64,000 nt of DNA from Rhizobiaceae bacterium (GCA_019635775.1 JAHBYU010000006.1:124001-188000); one strand, 5' to 3'. Positions 17,342-27,415 are shown, counted from the first letter of the stretch. Translations and numbers: made by a program. The notes: generated by a model from the sequence alone, not told the origin.

Positions 17342-18550
17342 ATGACGGGTCGTTGGGCAGCATGGTTGTGCGGAGGAGCCCTGGCGTTGCTGGTCCTCAC
17401 CGGCTGTGGCGGTGAGAGCTTTACCGACGACGAAAAAGCCATCATCGCCTCACTGTCGCTGTCTGCACTTCCGCCGCTGCCGCCTGACCCGACAAACAGA
17501 TATGCCGATGATCCCGCTGCAGCAGCCCTGGGGGCAACCCTCTTCTTCGATAGCCGCATGAGTCCGAGCGGCACGGTCTCCTGCAGCACATGCCATTTGA
17601 TCGACCGTCAGTTTCAGGACGACCTCCCTTTGGCCAAGGGTGTTGCCACAGGCAACCGCCGGACCATGCCGCTTGCCGGGGTGGCGTGGAGCCCTTGGCT
17701 CTTCTGGGATGGCCGGCGCGACAGTCTCTGGGCGCAGGCGCTGACGCCGCTGGAGGACTTGCGCGAGCATGCGGGCACACGTGCTTTCTACGCGCACTTC
17801 ATCGCCGACAGTTTCGCCGAGCGGTATGAACGGATCTTCGGTGCGCTGCCCGATCTGTCCGGGGTTCCAGGACATGCCGGTCCTTTCGGAACAGCTGCCG
17901 AACAGGCAGCATGGGCAGGCTTGCCGGCTGAACGGCAGGACGAGGTCAATCGCGTTTTCGCCAACATCGGCAAGGCCATTGCCGCGTTCGAGCGATCCAT
18001 CGTGCCTGAAGAAACGCGTTTCGACCGTTTTGCGGCCGCACTGACGGCGGGACGGGAACCCGATGACGATGCCACGCTGACACCGGAAGAGATAGCCGGG
18101 CTTAAGCTGTTCATCGGCAAGGCAACCTGTTCTACCTGTCATACCGGCCCACGGCTGACAGACGATTCATTCCACAATACCGGCGTCCCGCCCGTCGACG
18201 GTTTGCCCGAAGACCTCGGGCGCGAGACAGGTGTGGATCAGGTTGCAGCCGATCCGTTCAACTGTTTCGGGAAATATGCCGATTCCGGCCCGGAAGCATG
18301 CGGCGAACTGCGCTTCATGGTGAAAGACGATCCCCGGCTGACACGCGCCTTCAAGCCGCCGTCCCTGCGCGGGGCAGCCTCACGCTCGCCCTATATGCAT
18401 TCAGGCCAGATCGAAACGTTAGAAGCGGTGGTCGATCACTATGCCCGTGCGCCGGCTTCGGTATCGGGCGAAACGGAGCTTCACCCGCTTACCTTATCGG
18501 AACGGGAACGCCAGCAACTGATTGCGTTCCTGAAAACCCTGACGAACTGA
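17342..18550 (+). CDS. Diheme cytochrome c peroxidase / MauG-like lipoprotein
   Basis: Periplasmic diheme enzyme, 402 residues. A lipobox (LVLTGC, Cys22) predicts lipidation. The two c-heme sites are CSTCH at residues 81-85 and 263-267. WDGRRDSLWAQA and SPYMHSGQIETLEAVV are standard in bacterial CcP and MauG families. CcPs reduce hydrogen peroxide; MauG-type members instead oxidise Trp or Tyr side chains in a partner protein. The tight linkage to the Trp-rich YtkA-like protein leans towards the latter, but sequence alone cannot decide. Confidence 0.85.
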   Translation: MTGRWAAWLCGGALALLVLTGCGGESFTDDEKAIIASLSLSALPPLPPDPTNRYADDPAAAALGATLFFDSRMSPSGTVSCSTCHLIDRQFQDDLPLAKGVATGNRRTMPLAGVAWSPWLFWDGRRDSLWAQALTPLEDLREHAGTRAFYAHFIADSFAERYERIFGALPDLSGVPGHAGPFGTAAEQAAWAGLPAERQDEVNRVFANIGKAIAAFERSIVPEETRFDRFAAALTAGREPDDDATLTPEEIAGLKLFIGKATCSTCHTGPRLTDDSFHNTGVPPVDGLPEDLGRETGVDQVAADPFNCFGKYADSGPEACGELRFMVKDDPRLTRAFKPPSLRGAASRSPYMHSGQIETLEAVVDHYARAPASVSGETELHPLTLSERERQQLIAFLKTLTN

Positions 18551-18551
18551 A

Positions 18552-19001
18552 TCAGCGGTCCTTCACCGTTTCCATCGCCACGAAGGTCGATGTCTGCGCG
18601 ACATGGGGCAGGGCGGAGATGCGTTCCCCAAGCACGCGCCTGTAGGAAGCTATGTCGGTCGTGCGGACCTTCATCAGATAGTCGAAACTCGCTGCGATCA
18701 TGTGGCACTGTTCAATCTCGGTCACCGATTGTACCGCGCGATTGAAGGAATCGAGCGCAGCCGATCTCGTATCCGAGAGCTTTACCTGCACGAATGCCAC
18801 ATGCCCTTCACCCATCCGCTCGCGATCGATGACGGCGGCATAGCCTCGAATGAAGCCGTCTCTTTCCAACCGTTTCACGCGGGCCTGGACCGGCGTCTTG
18901 GACAGACCGACCTTCGCAGCCAGTTCCGTCATCGACAAGCGTCCTTCCCGCGCGAGTGCGGCAAGGATATTGCGATCGAGACGGTCCAATTGTTCTGACA
19001 T
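18552..19001 (-). CDS. putR: Lrp/AsnC-family regulator, probable PutR
   Basis: Transcription regulator of 149 residues: N-terminal winged helix-turn-helix (LDRNILAALAREGRLSMTELAAKVGLS), then a RAM/AsnC ligand domain (from about residue 65). It is divergent from putA across 140 bases. In Agrobacterium and other alphaproteobacteria an Lrp-type protein in this position (PutR) activates putA in response to proline, which supports the name. The start at 19001 places the HTH at the N-terminus as in the family. Its stop is one base beyond that of the convergent MauG-like gene. Confidence 0.85.
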   Translation of the reverse strand: MSEQLDRLDRNILAALAREGRLSMTELAAKVGLSKTPVQARVKRLERDGFIRGYAAVIDRERMGEGHVAFVQVKLSDTRSAALDSFNRAVQSVTEIEQCHMIAASFDYLMKVRTTDIASYRRVLGERISALPHVAQTSTFVAMETVKDR

Positions 19002-19063
19002 GTGTCGGATCGTAGTACAAATGATTGGTTGGTAAGTCAAAATTTAGACGATCTGGAGAATGA

Positions 19064-19081
19064 GGTCCACCAGATTGGACC
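19064..19081. promoter_or_regulatory. Candidate PutR operator between putR and putA
   Basis: Perfect inverted repeat GGTCCA-N6-TGGACC inside the putR-putA divergent region. A second, overlapping pair ATCTGG (19051-19056) and CCAGAT (19070-19075) shares the same stretch. Size and placement suit an Lrp-family dimer site; no binding data are implied. Confidence 0.45.
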
Positions 19082-19141
19082 GTATCGAAATCCTGCCTGT
19101 GCTACGGTATCGCCGCTTATCCATCCTGCCCTGAGGACGCC

Positions 19142-22100
19142 ATGTCGACGCTTGCCGCACTGCGTGAGGAAATTCGAGCGAACTACCTGCCTGACGAGGA
19201 TGCCACGCTGAAGCGCCTCGTTGCGACCGCCAACCTTGACCAGTCGCAACGATCGGCAATTTCGAAGCACGCTGCCGATCTCGTTCGCAAGGTACGCGAT
19301 TCGTCCGATCCGCGCCTAATGGAGGTGTTTCTTTCGGCCTACGGGCTCTCCACCCGCGAAGGCGTGGCTCTGATGTGTCTGGCGGAGGCGTTGCTTCGTG
19401 TGCCCGACGCGGAGACGATGGACGAACTGATCCGAGACAAGATCGCGCCGCAGGATTGGTCCGCGCATTCTGGAAGTTCCGCATCGATCTTCGTGAATGC
19501 ATCGACATGGGCATTGATGCTGACGGGCCGCGTGCTGGACGACGGCGAGGGCGGCATCGAGCGCACGCTGCGGTCCATGGTGCGCAGACTGGGCGAACCG
19601 GTCATCCGCAAGGCGGTGGCGGCAGCGATGCGCGAGATGGGCGAGCAGTTTGTGCTAGGTCGCACAATTGCGGAGGCCGTCAAACGTGGCAGGCCGATGA
19701 CGGCGAAGGGGTACCTCTATTCCTATGACATGCTGGGTGAGGCCGCTCGCACAGAGGAGGACGCAAAACGCTATTTTCGTGCCTATCGCGATGCGATCTC
19801 TTCGCTGGAGTCCGGAACCAACGGACCGGACATCCGCTTCAATCCCGGCATCTCGGTCAAGCTGTCGGCCCTGCATCCCCGCTATGAGCAGTCGCAACGC
19901 GACACGATGCTTCCCGTCATGAGCCAGCGGCTGCTGGAACTCGCGCTTGCGGCAAGGCATGCCCGCATGGGATTGAATATCGACGCCGAGGAAGCCGATC
20001 GCCTAGACCTGTCGCTGGATGTGATCGAGCAGGTTCTCGCCGAGCCGGAACTGGCTGGCTGGGACGGCTTCGGTGTTGTGGTGCAAGCCTATGGCCCGCG
20101 ATGCGCGCCCCTGATCGACTGGCTCTATGCGCTCGCCAAGAAGTTTGATCGCCGCATCATGGTCAGGCTGGTCAAGGGAGCCTACTGGGATACCGAGATA
20201 AAGCGCGCGCAGGTTCTTGGGCTTTCGGGATATCCGGTATTCACCCGCAAGGCCAATACGGACGTTTCCTATATCGCCTGCGCCAGGAAGCTGCTGTCGA
20301 TGACCGACCGCATCTACCCACAATTTGCGGGCCACAATGCGCACACCGTGGCCGCTATTCTGGCGATGGCGCCGGACAGATCGAGTTTCGAACTGCAGCG
20401 GCTGCACGGCATGGGCGAACAGTTGCACGAGGCGGTGCGCAAGACGGAAGGCACGCGCACGCGCATCTATGCGCCGGTAGGCGCTCACTCCGATCTGCTT
20501 GCCTATCTCGTGCGCAGGCTTCTGGAGAACGGCGCCAACTCATCCTTCGTCCATCAGTTGACGGATGCGAGCGTTCCACCCGAGGTCATTGCACGCGATC
20601 CGTTCGAGGTGGTCGAGATGCAGGGGCCAGCCGCCAATCCTGCAATACCCGCGCCGCTGGCAATCTTCGGAACGGAGCGCCGCAACTCGCAAGGGTTCGA
20701 CATCACCGACCCTGTCACGCTGGCCGATATCGAAACGGCGAGGGTGGCTTTCACTGGAAAAGATCAGTGGTCCGCTGGGCCGACAATACCCAAGGCCACA
20801 GACGGTGCCGTCAGGTCGATCACAAACCCGGCCAACGGCGCAGAAAATGTGGGAAAGGTCGTCGAGGGCGACAAGGAACAGGCCGCTGCGGCGGTTACAG
20901 CGGCCATTGCGGCCCAGTCGGCATGGGCTGCGCGGTCCGTTTCCGAGCGTGCCGCCATCCTGCGCAAGGCTGCGGATTTGTACAAGGCAAATGCCATCGA
21001 GTTTTTCGCGCTCGCCACGAGGGAGGCTGGCAAGACACTGGCCGACGGCGTCGCAGAGGTGCGCGAGGCGGTCGATTTCCTGCGCTACTACGCCCAGGAG
21101 GCATCCAACGTTGAAGCGGGTACTGAAGCGCGCGGAACGATCATTTGCATATCGCCCTGGAATTTTCCCCTGGCGATCTTCACCGGCCAGATCGCGGCAG
21201 CGCTCGTCACCGGCAATGCGGTCGTTGCCAAGCCTGCAGAACAGACCCCGCTGATTGCGGCGCGCGCCGTCGCTTTGCTTCATGAGGCAGGGGTGCCCGA
21301 AAATGTGCTCCTGCTGCTGCCGGGCGATGGTCCTTCCGTAGGTGCGCCGCTGACCGCGGACCCACGCATTGCGGGCGTCTGCTTCACAGGCTCGACGGAT
21401 GTCGCCAAGGTCATTGAGCGGCAGCTTGCAAAAACCGCAGAACCAGATGCGATGCTGATCGCCGAAACGGGCGGCCTGAACGCAATGATCGTGGATTCGA
21501 CCGCGCTACCGGAACAGGCCGTGCGCGACATCGTTGCGTCTGCATTCCAGAGCGCAGGACAACGCTGCTCGGCGCTGCGCATTCTCTATGTGCAGAAGGA
21601 CGTGGAGAAAAAGGTCCTGGAGATGCTCAAAGGCGCCATGCAGGCGCTTTCGGTCGGCGACCCATGGCACATTTCGACTGATGTCGGCCCGCTCATCGAC
21701 AAGGAAGCGCAGGATGCCATAGGCGAGTATTGCCGGGACATGGAGGAAAAAGGCAGGCTAATTGCCAAGCTCGAAACCCCGGCTGTCGGCCGGTTCGTTG
21801 CCCCCCACATCTTCAGGGTTTCGGGCATAGAGGACATGGAACGCGAAATCTTCGGGCCGGTGCTGCATGTCGCTGCATTCGACGCCGAGGACATCGACGC
21901 CATCACGGACGCGATCAACCGCAAGGGCTACGGCCTGACGTTTGGCCTGCATACGCGGATCGAGGCGCGCGTTCAGCATATCGTGGACCGCATCCATGTC
22001 GGCAACACCTATGTGAACCGCAACCAGATCGGCGCTGTCGTCGGCTCCCAGCCCTTTGGCGGCGAGGGGCTTTCCGGAACCGGACCAAAGGCAGGCGGGC

Positions 22101-22756
22101 CGCACTATCTGCGGCGGTTCAGGAAGGCCGCGGGCGGGGGCGGGAAATCGGTCCCGGCGCCGACCGCCGCAAACGCCGTGTTGAAAGACAATCTTCCAGA
22201 CCCGATGCTGGGCAAATGGGCTGCACGGGGTGATCGCATTGCGGTCTTGCGCAAGCATCTGCGCGGCAAGGGCGCCAGTGCAATCGCCGCCGCCGCGGCG
22301 CTCGATGTCGGGCCGGTCGACCTGCCGGGACCGACCGGAGAGGCTAACACGCTGGCGCTCGTGGGGCGCGGCCGGGTCCTGTGCCTCGGTCCGGATGCGG
22401 ATACGCTGATGGCTCAGGCGATTCAGGCGCTTGCCGTTGGCAACGCTGTTCTGGCCGTTGCGCCCAATGCTCCGGCGATCCTGCAAGCCTTGACGGGCAA
22501 GGGGCTACCTTTGGCAGCGATCAATGCTTCGCTTGATCCTGCCGACCTTGGTGATCTGGCGATAGACGTCGTCGCCTTTGCCGGCGACGCTGAAGCCGCA
22601 CGAGCCATCCGGCAGGCGCTGGCTGGCCGGAACGGCCCTATCGTCCCGCTCGTCAGCGAGCCAATCTATCCCGCCGCTTACGCGCATGAGCGCTCAATCT
22701 GTGTCGACACGACCGCCGCCGGCGGCAATGCCAGCCTGCTGGCCGGCGCTGGATGA
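19142..22756 (+). CDS. putA: Bifunctional proline dehydrogenase / P5C dehydrogenase PutA
   Basis: 1204-residue enzyme that oxidises proline to glutamate in two steps with FAD and NAD. The N-terminal part (about 20-450) is the PutA helical and PRODH barrel region, including [11 protein letters not shown] and the [11 protein letters not shown] block. The middle part (about 500-1000) is the P5C dehydrogenase with [34 protein letters not shown] and the nucleophile Cys809 in [10 protein letters not shown]. The last 200 residues are a degenerate ALDH-like tail. The ribbon-helix-helix DNA-binding domain of enteric PutA is absent, consistent with a separate PutR regulator. Confidence 0.95.
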   Translation: MSTLAALREEIRANYLPDEDATLKRLVATANLDQSQRSAISKHAADLVRKVRDSSDPRLMEVFLSAYGLSTREGVALMCLAEALLRVPDAETMDELIRDKIAPQDWSAHSGSSASIFVNASTWALMLTGRVLDDGEGGIERTLRSMVRRLGEPVIRKAVAAAMREMGEQFVLGRTIAEAVKRGRPMTAKGYLYSYDMLGEAARTEEDAKRYFRAYRDAISSLESGTNGPDIRFNPGISVKLSALHPRYEQSQRDTMLPVMSQRLLELALAARHARMGLNIDAEEADRLDLSLDVIEQVLAEPELAGWDGFGVVVQAYGPRCAPLIDWLYALAKKFDRRIMVRLVKGAYWDTEIKRAQVLGLSGYPVFTRKANTDVSYIACARKLLSMTDRIYPQFAGHNAHTVAAILAMAPDRSSFELQRLHGMGEQLHEAVRKTEGTRTRIYAPVGAHSDLLAYLVRRLLENGANSSFVHQLTDASVPPEVIARDPFEVVEMQGPAANPAIPAPLAIFGTERRNSQGFDITDPVTLADIETARVAFTGKDQWSAGPTIPKATDGAVRSITNPANGAENVGKVVEGDKEQAAAAVTAAIAAQSAWAARSVSERAAILRKAADLYKANAIEFFALATREAGKTLADGVAEVREAVDFLRYYAQEASNVEAGTEARGTIICISPWNFPLAIFTGQIAAALVTGNAVVAKPAEQTPLIAARAVALLHEAGVPENVLLLLPGDGPSVGAPLTADPRIAGVCFTGSTDVAKVIERQLAKTAEPDAMLIAETGGLNAMIVDSTALPEQAVRDIVASAFQSAGQRCSALRILYVQKDVEKKVLEMLKGAMQALSVGDPWHISTDVGPLIDKEAQDAIGEYCRDMEEKGRLIAKLETPAVGRFVAPHIFRVSGIEDMEREIFGPVLHVAAFDAEDIDAITDAINRKGYGLTFGLHTRIEARVQHIVDRIHVGNTYVNRNQIGAVVGSQPFGGEGLSGTGPKAGGPHYLRRFRKAAGGGGKSVPAPTAANAVLKDNLPDPMLGKWAARGDRIAVLRKHLRGKGASAIAAAAALDVGPVDLPGPTGEANTLALVGRGRVLCLGPDADTLMAQAIQALAVGNAVLAVAPNAPAILQALTGKGLPLAAINASLDPADLGDLAIDVVAFAGDAEAARAIRQALAGRNGPIVPLVSEPIYPAAYAHERSICVDTTAAGGNASLLAGAG

Positions 22757-22759
22757 CAA

Positions 22760-22797
22760 GGCATGTCCCGACGGAAAGCATTTCGGGACATGCCCGT
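22760..22797. terminator. Bidirectional hairpin terminator between putA and hmuQ
   Basis: Twelve-base perfect stem (GGCATGTCCCGA at 22760-22771 with TCGGGACATGCC at 22783-22794) and an 11-base loop, followed by CGTTT. It lies between two convergent genes and could end both transcripts. Confidence 0.75.
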
Positions 22798-22802
22798 TTG
22801 GT

Positions 22803-23117
22803 TCAGGCGCCTTCGACGACGCTGAAGCCTTCGAAGCTTGGGTGGCCGAGATAATGCACGTCGTTAGAACCGGCGTTGCGATGCGCGGCGCGAAAGTTCT
22901 CCGATTTCGTCCACGCGGTGAAGTCTTCTTTGGTGGTCCAGACCGTGTGCGACGCGAACAGCGTGTAGCCCTCGGCTTCATTTTCAGGCCCGCGCAAAAG
23001 ATGAAACTGCTCGAAGCCCTTCATCTCGTGAAGCTTTGAATCACGTCCCTTCCAGATGTTTTCGAAAGCCTCTTCGGAGCCCTTCTTGACCTTGAAGCGG
23101 TTCATCGCGATGAACAT
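22803..23117 (-). CDS. hmuQ: HmuQ/IsdG-type heme-degrading monooxygenase
   Basis: Small ABM-fold heme monooxygenase (104 residues) that opens heme to release iron in the cytoplasm. The N-terminal MFIAMNRFKV provides the conserved Asn, TVWTTKEDFTAWT the Trp region, and AHRNAG the candidate proximal His, as in the IsdG/HmuQ family. AAGGAAG lies upstream of the start chosen at 23117. It follows tonB by 120 bases on the minus strand and is probably the last gene of the receptor operon. HmuQ-like genes of Bradyrhizobium occur in the same setting. Confidence 0.87.
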   Translation of the reverse strand: MFIAMNRFKVKKGSEEAFENIWKGRDSKLHEMKGFEQFHLLRGPENEAEGYTLFASHTVWTTKEDFTAWTKSENFRAAHRNAGSNDVHYLGHPSFEGFSVVEGA

Positions 23118-23237
23118 TGTTCTTCCTTTCATATGCTGGGTTTGACGGCGCCGAGTACCTCGACGATCCGATCTCGTTGCTCTTGGCGCGTTGCAGCCTC
23201 GTTACGTGTTCTGTGGCAGGGTGCAAATCGCAAAAGT

Positions 23238-24719
23238 TTATCGCAGGAAGGCAAGAGGAACGGAAAACTCCCAACTCGAACGCCCGGCACTTTTCGGAAT
23301 CGGAGGGAAGGGAGAGGCCTTTCTGACAGCCTGCAACGCGGCCTGGTCGACAGTTGTCACACCTGAACTTCGTGCGACACGTGCCGATTGCACAGCGCCG
23401 TTCGCCCCGACGGCAAAGGCAACGACGACTTCGCCCTTGCCCTTGGCGCGAACGGAACGCGCGATTCTGGCTAGCTTGGAACGGACCTTGCCCGGATAGT
23501 TGGACGTGGCGGCGTTGCCCACCACGGCCTTCTTCGAGCCACCTCGGCTAGCTTGCCTGCTGTCGCCCTTTTCCTGACCGTCCGCCTGACCGCGTCTGGT
23601 GTTCGCCTGGTTCTGTCCGCCATTTCCAGACTTTTTCGGTTTGGCCCGGGCCTTATCTGCGATCTTCTTTCCGTCGTCGGCCTTCTTTGGCTCTTCGACC
23701 GCCTTAGTTTTGGATACGTCCCTGGGCTGCGGCTGCTCCTGCTTTTGCGACTTTCGCCTGGCCGGCTCGGCCTCTGCAATTTGCCTCGGCTTCGGCTCGG
23801 GCTGCGGCGCAAGATTCGGTGTCTCGATCGCTGTAGCCTCTACAATTTCAGTTTCGCTTTGTTCCGCTTGCGTGACGTCCGTAGGTTCAACCTTCGAAGT
23901 TTCTGATACTGCGGCTATCGGCGCCTTCTTCTCGACGTGGACGGCTTCGACCCGCTCGATCAACGTCGTTTCAGCAGTCTCGACCGCTTCGGCTGCCTCC
24001 ACCTGCGCCGGTTTCTGTACGACGTTGTCGTTCTCAACCGGTTCGACGCGATCCGTTGCAAGCACTTCCGGTACGGTTTGAACCACCGTCCGAACAGGTT
24101 GCGTCTCCGCCGGCTCTGCGGGAGTGCTGTCGGCATCGACATGTTTTTGTTGAACCTGCTGCCCGGAGTCGGGCTGCAGACGTGCCAGTTCAGCTGTAAC
24201 AGGTTGCGCCATCTCGACAGGCTCGGCCGCGTCAGTCACGGGAACGGCCTCGGCCTCCACCGTCTCGACCGGTTTGGCCTGGAGCATGGTGACCATGGTT
24301 ACATCGACGGTGTCCTCGTCGATTGCGGAAGTCTCTCCGGCCTTGAGCTGGTCTTCGCCAGCGCCCAGATAGGCGACGCCGGAAAAATCAGCTCCCTCAA
24401 TCAACACCGCTTCGTCCTCCGCGTAGAGAAAGAAACCAGCGATCGCCGCGTGGAACATGCATGAGGCGATGAAAGACAGGGTCCACTTGCGACCCAGAGA
24501 CTGAGGTTCCGGCGGCGCAAGTGGAGCGGTTGCCGCATGCGTGATCCGATGGTCGCCCGGCAGCGGAAAGTGCTGCTCTGTCAAATCGCCGATGCCGCCG
24601 CATATTGCGTGATATGGTATTGCCAGATGCGGGTCCTCGGTCTCGAACCCATCAGGCAGTCCGGCGAGCGGCCAAGCCGTCCCCCCCGATGCGAAGACTG
24701 GTTCGACAGCCGGTGTCAC
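23238..24719 (-). CDS. tonB: TonB-family energy transducer
   Basis: 493-residue periplasm-spanning protein that couples the proton gradient to the heme receptor. After about 78 cytoplasmic residues comes one membrane helix (LSFIASCMFHAAIAGFFLY), then a long Glu/Val/Ala/Pro/Lys-rich spacer (about 110-395), then the TonB C-terminal domain beginning YPGKVRSKLARIAR and containing GEVVVAFAVGANG. The start is a GTG at 24719, two bases beyond the stop of the upstream gene, so translation is probably coupled. No exbB or exbD is in the window, so it must use a pair encoded elsewhere. Confidence 0.88.
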   Translation of the reverse strand: MTPAVEPVFASGGTAWPLAGLPDGFETEDPHLAIPYHAICGGIGDLTEQHFPLPGDHRITHAATAPLAPPEPQSLGRKWTLSFIASCMFHAAIAGFFLYAEDEAVLIEGADFSGVAYLGAGEDQLKAGETSAIDEDTVDVTMVTMLQAKPVETVEAEAVPVTDAAEPVEMAQPVTAELARLQPDSGQQVQQKHVDADSTPAEPAETQPVRTVVQTVPEVLATDRVEPVENDNVVQKPAQVEAAEAVETAETTLIERVEAVHVEKKAPIAAVSETSKVEPTDVTQAEQSETEIVEATAIETPNLAPQPEPKPRQIAEAEPARRKSQKQEQPQPRDVSKTKAVEEPKKADDGKKIADKARAKPKKSGNGGQNQANTRRGQADGQEKGDSRQASRGGSKKAVVGNAATSNYPGKVRSKLARIARSVRAKGKGEVVVAFAVGANGAVQSARVARSSGVTTVDQAALQAVRKASPFPPIPKSAGRSSWEFSVPLAFLR

Positions 24720-24721
24720 GA

Positions 24722-25162
24722 CTACACGCCGAAGTCGATCGACGACTTCGTTTCAGGCTTGAGTCTGGCGAGGCAGGCCTTCGGGTCGATCCCGTCGCCC
24801 TTGCACTCGGTCACGTGGTTTATCAGGACGCGGCTGACCTTGGTGCAATCCGTCCCGGAAAGGTCGAATCGGGCGACCTTCGTCTTGCCCTCAGGCAACT
24901 CGTTGAAGTCTAGAACCGTGAGGCGATCAACCACGCCTGCTTCATTGAAAAGCGCGATCTCGAACGCGGCCTTGCTCAGTTCCGCCCCGAGATTGTTGGT
25001 GACGACAAAGGTCAGCCGGCAACCCTTGTCGGAGGGCTGCGCTCCGTTGAGTTCGAGGGTAAGGGCAGGCGCTGGGTCGGCGGCCTGCCCTTGAGCGGAA
25101 ACGGGTGAGGCCGCGGCGAAAGCCGCCGCAGCCAGGATGCCTGCAATCTTCGAAAGGGTCAT
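24722..25162 (-). CDS. Uncharacterised periplasmic protein in the heme-receptor operon
   Basis: 146-residue protein that I do not recognise as a named family. Residues 1-24 form a clear signal peptide ending VSAQG. The mature part is rich in beta-type sequence (LTLELNG, RLTFVVTNNLG, AAFEIALFNEAG) and holds four cysteines (GCR, DCT, ECK, ACL), enough for two disulfides. It starts 6 bases after the receptor stop and ends 2 bases before tonB, so it is firmly part of the receptor-tonB operon. A role in heme handling or in supporting the TonB-receptor interaction is likely from position only. Confidence 0.8.
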   Translation of the reverse strand: MTLSKIAGILAAAAFAAASPVSAQGQAADPAPALTLELNGAQPSDKGCRLTFVVTNNLGAELSKAAFEIALFNEAGVVDRLTVLDFNELPEGKTKVARFDLSGTDCTKVSRVLINHVTECKGDGIDPKACLARLKPETKSSIDFGV

Positions 25163-25168
25163 GTCGGG

Positions 25169-27415
25169 TTAGCCCCCGAACCGCAGCGTCGCGCCGATCT
25201 TTGCGGTGATGCCGGGCTCATACAAAGGACTTGTCAGCGTCGCAGCATTGAGCGCGCTCTCGTAATTCGCGTTCAGCAGGTTATCGACGCGGAAATCGAC
25301 ACGGAAATTCTCGTTCGCTTCATAGCTCGCGAAGAGGTTTACCAACGTGTAATCACCGACGAAGTAGGACTCGAGGTCTCCGTCCTCGTTAAGCGTCGTG
25401 TAATCAGCGGATGCGTTGTACTGCAACTCGCCGCCGATGGTCAGCCGGTTTTCCATCATGCGGAAGCCAAGCGTGCCTGTTGCCTGATGGGGCGGGACGG
25501 TGACCATGCTCTCCCTGATGCCATCGTCATTTATCGTGTGGCCATTGCTCAGGGAAATCGAGAGACCGGCAAACATCCACTGAGCATCGTACAGGCCTTC
25601 GAATTCGAATCCGTCGATCGTGCCCTTGGCATAGTTCTGGTACTGCGCGCAGGTCGGCACATACCAGCCCCCGGGCGTCCACACAGGAGGAAGACCAGGG
25701 AAGTAGGGGCAAGACGGATCGGTCATCGGGGATATGCTGGTGTTCAGCCCGATGTAGTTGTCGATGTCGTTGTTGAAATAGGCGGCTTTTAAGCGAAGCG
25801 CGTCGCCTGGTTGCCAGAGATCGTCTGCCTTGAAGTTCAACCCGGCTTCGAGCGTCGTGGCAGTCTCCGGCTCAAGGTTAGGATTGGGCAGGAACGGGAA
25901 AGCCACGCCCTGCGGATGCATGCCCGATATGAGTGTTTCCGTGACGCTTGGGGAGCGATAGCCCTCGGCGTATGTTCCGTACACCTGCAGGCCACCCATC
26001 AGACCCTGATCCATGAATGGGGTAACGCCGACTGTGATCCGCGGCGAGAGGCGATCACCGCTCGCTTCGTCGACATCGCTCTCAAGCTTGTAGTAGTCGT
26101 AGCGAAGGGCGCCGAGCACTTCGAGCCATTCCCAGGTGATCTTGTCCTGTATGTAGGCCCCGCTCACCAACCGTGTTCCGTTGGGAGTGTAAACTTCGGG
26201 GCCGCCGGCACCGCTTGCGTTCTCTACGTCGTCCTTGACCCAGTCGCCGCCATAGGTCAGCTCGTGAGACAGGCCGGCGGTTTCGAAGCGCGACGTATTC
26301 CAGATGTCGAAACTTGTCGTTCCGAGGTCGTAGGTTGTCACCGAGCCCGCAGGGACAGAGACGGGCAACCCGGTAACGGGATCGAACTGCTGGGCGTTCT
26401 GCAAATAGGTCTGATCGAGATTTGTTTTGTTGTAGGCAAGGTTGACGTGCAGATCGAGCCAGCTCTGGTCGTCATCCTGCAGGGCGAACTGACCCGTCCA
26501 TGTGTTCTGCCTGATGTCGTTGTCAAATGATCCGCCGTCCGTCCAGCTATTGTCGGCGCCGATCCAGCCGAGCTTGAGTTCGCTGTTCTCGGTAGGACGG
26601 ATCGTCGTCTTCAGCATTCCCGACAGGACGTCGAAGCCGGTGCCTTCCACCGTGTTGCCGTCTCCGTCGTCGTAGTCACTATAGTCGCGGTAGACGAAGT
26701 TCCCGATGACATCGAACGCATCGGTGAAGCGATAGGCGCCAGTCGTGCTGGTCGTCCATCCATCGCCGTTCGTCTCATAGCGCAACGTGCTGCCGAGCGC
26801 CCAAGTTTCCTCCGGCTTCAGGAAATCTCCGGCATCCTTGGTCTCCATGACGACCACGCCGCCGATCGCGCCTGAACCGTAGGTGTTGGCGACGGGTCCC
26901 CGGATGACTTCAACCTGCTGGAGCAACTCGGGATCGAGTACGAAGAAATTCTGCGTTCCGTGCTGTGACTGATGAAAGTCCTGGCGGGAGCCATCGACGA
27001 TGACAGCGACGCGACCAAAATCCTGCAAGCCGCGGACGTTGACGCTGGTGACTGAGCGCTTCGAGTCGGATTGCGCGGTTACGCCGGGAATGCCGAAAAA
27101 CACATCCTGGGATGTGGTCGCCTGTCGGCGCTCAAGTGCCTCGCCGCCCACAGTGCTGACGGAAGCCATCTGGTCGATCGCGGAGTCACCGACGCGGCTT
27201 ACGATCGTGATCCGGTCCAGTAACGTCACCGAAGATGCGTCGACTGGGGCCATTTCCATTGGCTGTCCGCCCGCCTCATTCAATTCCGCAGCAGTTTGCC
27301 GTTCTTCGGCGCCCGACGTCTCAGCCTGCTGTGCCCAGCCTGCCTGTGTACCCAACAGAATCGTCATCGCGGCTCCGCCAAGCAGAACCGTCATATTGCG
27401 ACCAACAAGCCCCAT
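25169..27415 (-). CDS. bhuR: TonB-dependent heme/hemoprotein receptor
   Basis: Outer-membrane receptor of 748 residues. A signal peptide (to about 28, GWAQQ) precedes a TonB box-like LDRITIVS, a plug domain (SVNVRGLQDFGRV to RGPVANTYGSGAIGG) and a beta barrel. The heme-receptor signature is seen as GYRSPSVTE followed by FLPNPNLEPETA (NPNL), and the protein ends in a barrel strand with terminal hydrophobic residues. I use the ATG at 27415, with GGAG upstream; a TTG at 27436 is the longer alternative. First gene of the operon bhuR-unknown-tonB-hmuQ, divergent from hemP-hmuSTUV. Confidence 0.92.
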   Translation of the reverse strand: MGLVGRNMTVLLGGAAMTILLGTQAGWAQQAETSGAEERQTAAELNEAGGQPMEMAPVDASSVTLLDRITIVSRVGDSAIDQMASVSTVGGEALERRQATTSQDVFFGIPGVTAQSDSKRSVTSVNVRGLQDFGRVAVIVDGSRQDFHQSQHGTQNFFVLDPELLQQVEVIRGPVANTYGSGAIGGVVVMETKDAGDFLKPEETWALGSTLRYETNGDGWTTSTTGAYRFTDAFDVIGNFVYRDYSDYDDGDGNTVEGTGFDVLSGMLKTTIRPTENSELKLGWIGADNSWTDGGSFDNDIRQNTWTGQFALQDDDQSWLDLHVNLAYNKTNLDQTYLQNAQQFDPVTGLPVSVPAGSVTTYDLGTTSFDIWNTSRFETAGLSHELTYGGDWVKDDVENASGAGGPEVYTPNGTRLVSGAYIQDKITWEWLEVLGALRYDYYKLESDVDEASGDRLSPRITVGVTPFMDQGLMGGLQVYGTYAEGYRSPSVTETLISGMHPQGVAFPFLPNPNLEPETATTLEAGLNFKADDLWQPGDALRLKAAYFNNDIDNYIGLNTSISPMTDPSCPYFPGLPPVWTPGGWYVPTCAQYQNYAKGTIDGFEFEGLYDAQWMFAGLSISLSNGHTINDDGIRESMVTVPPHQATGTLGFRMMENRLTIGGELQYNASADYTTLNEDGDLESYFVGDYTLVNLFASYEANENFRVDFRVDNLLNANYESALNAATLTSPLYEPGITAKIGATLRFGG

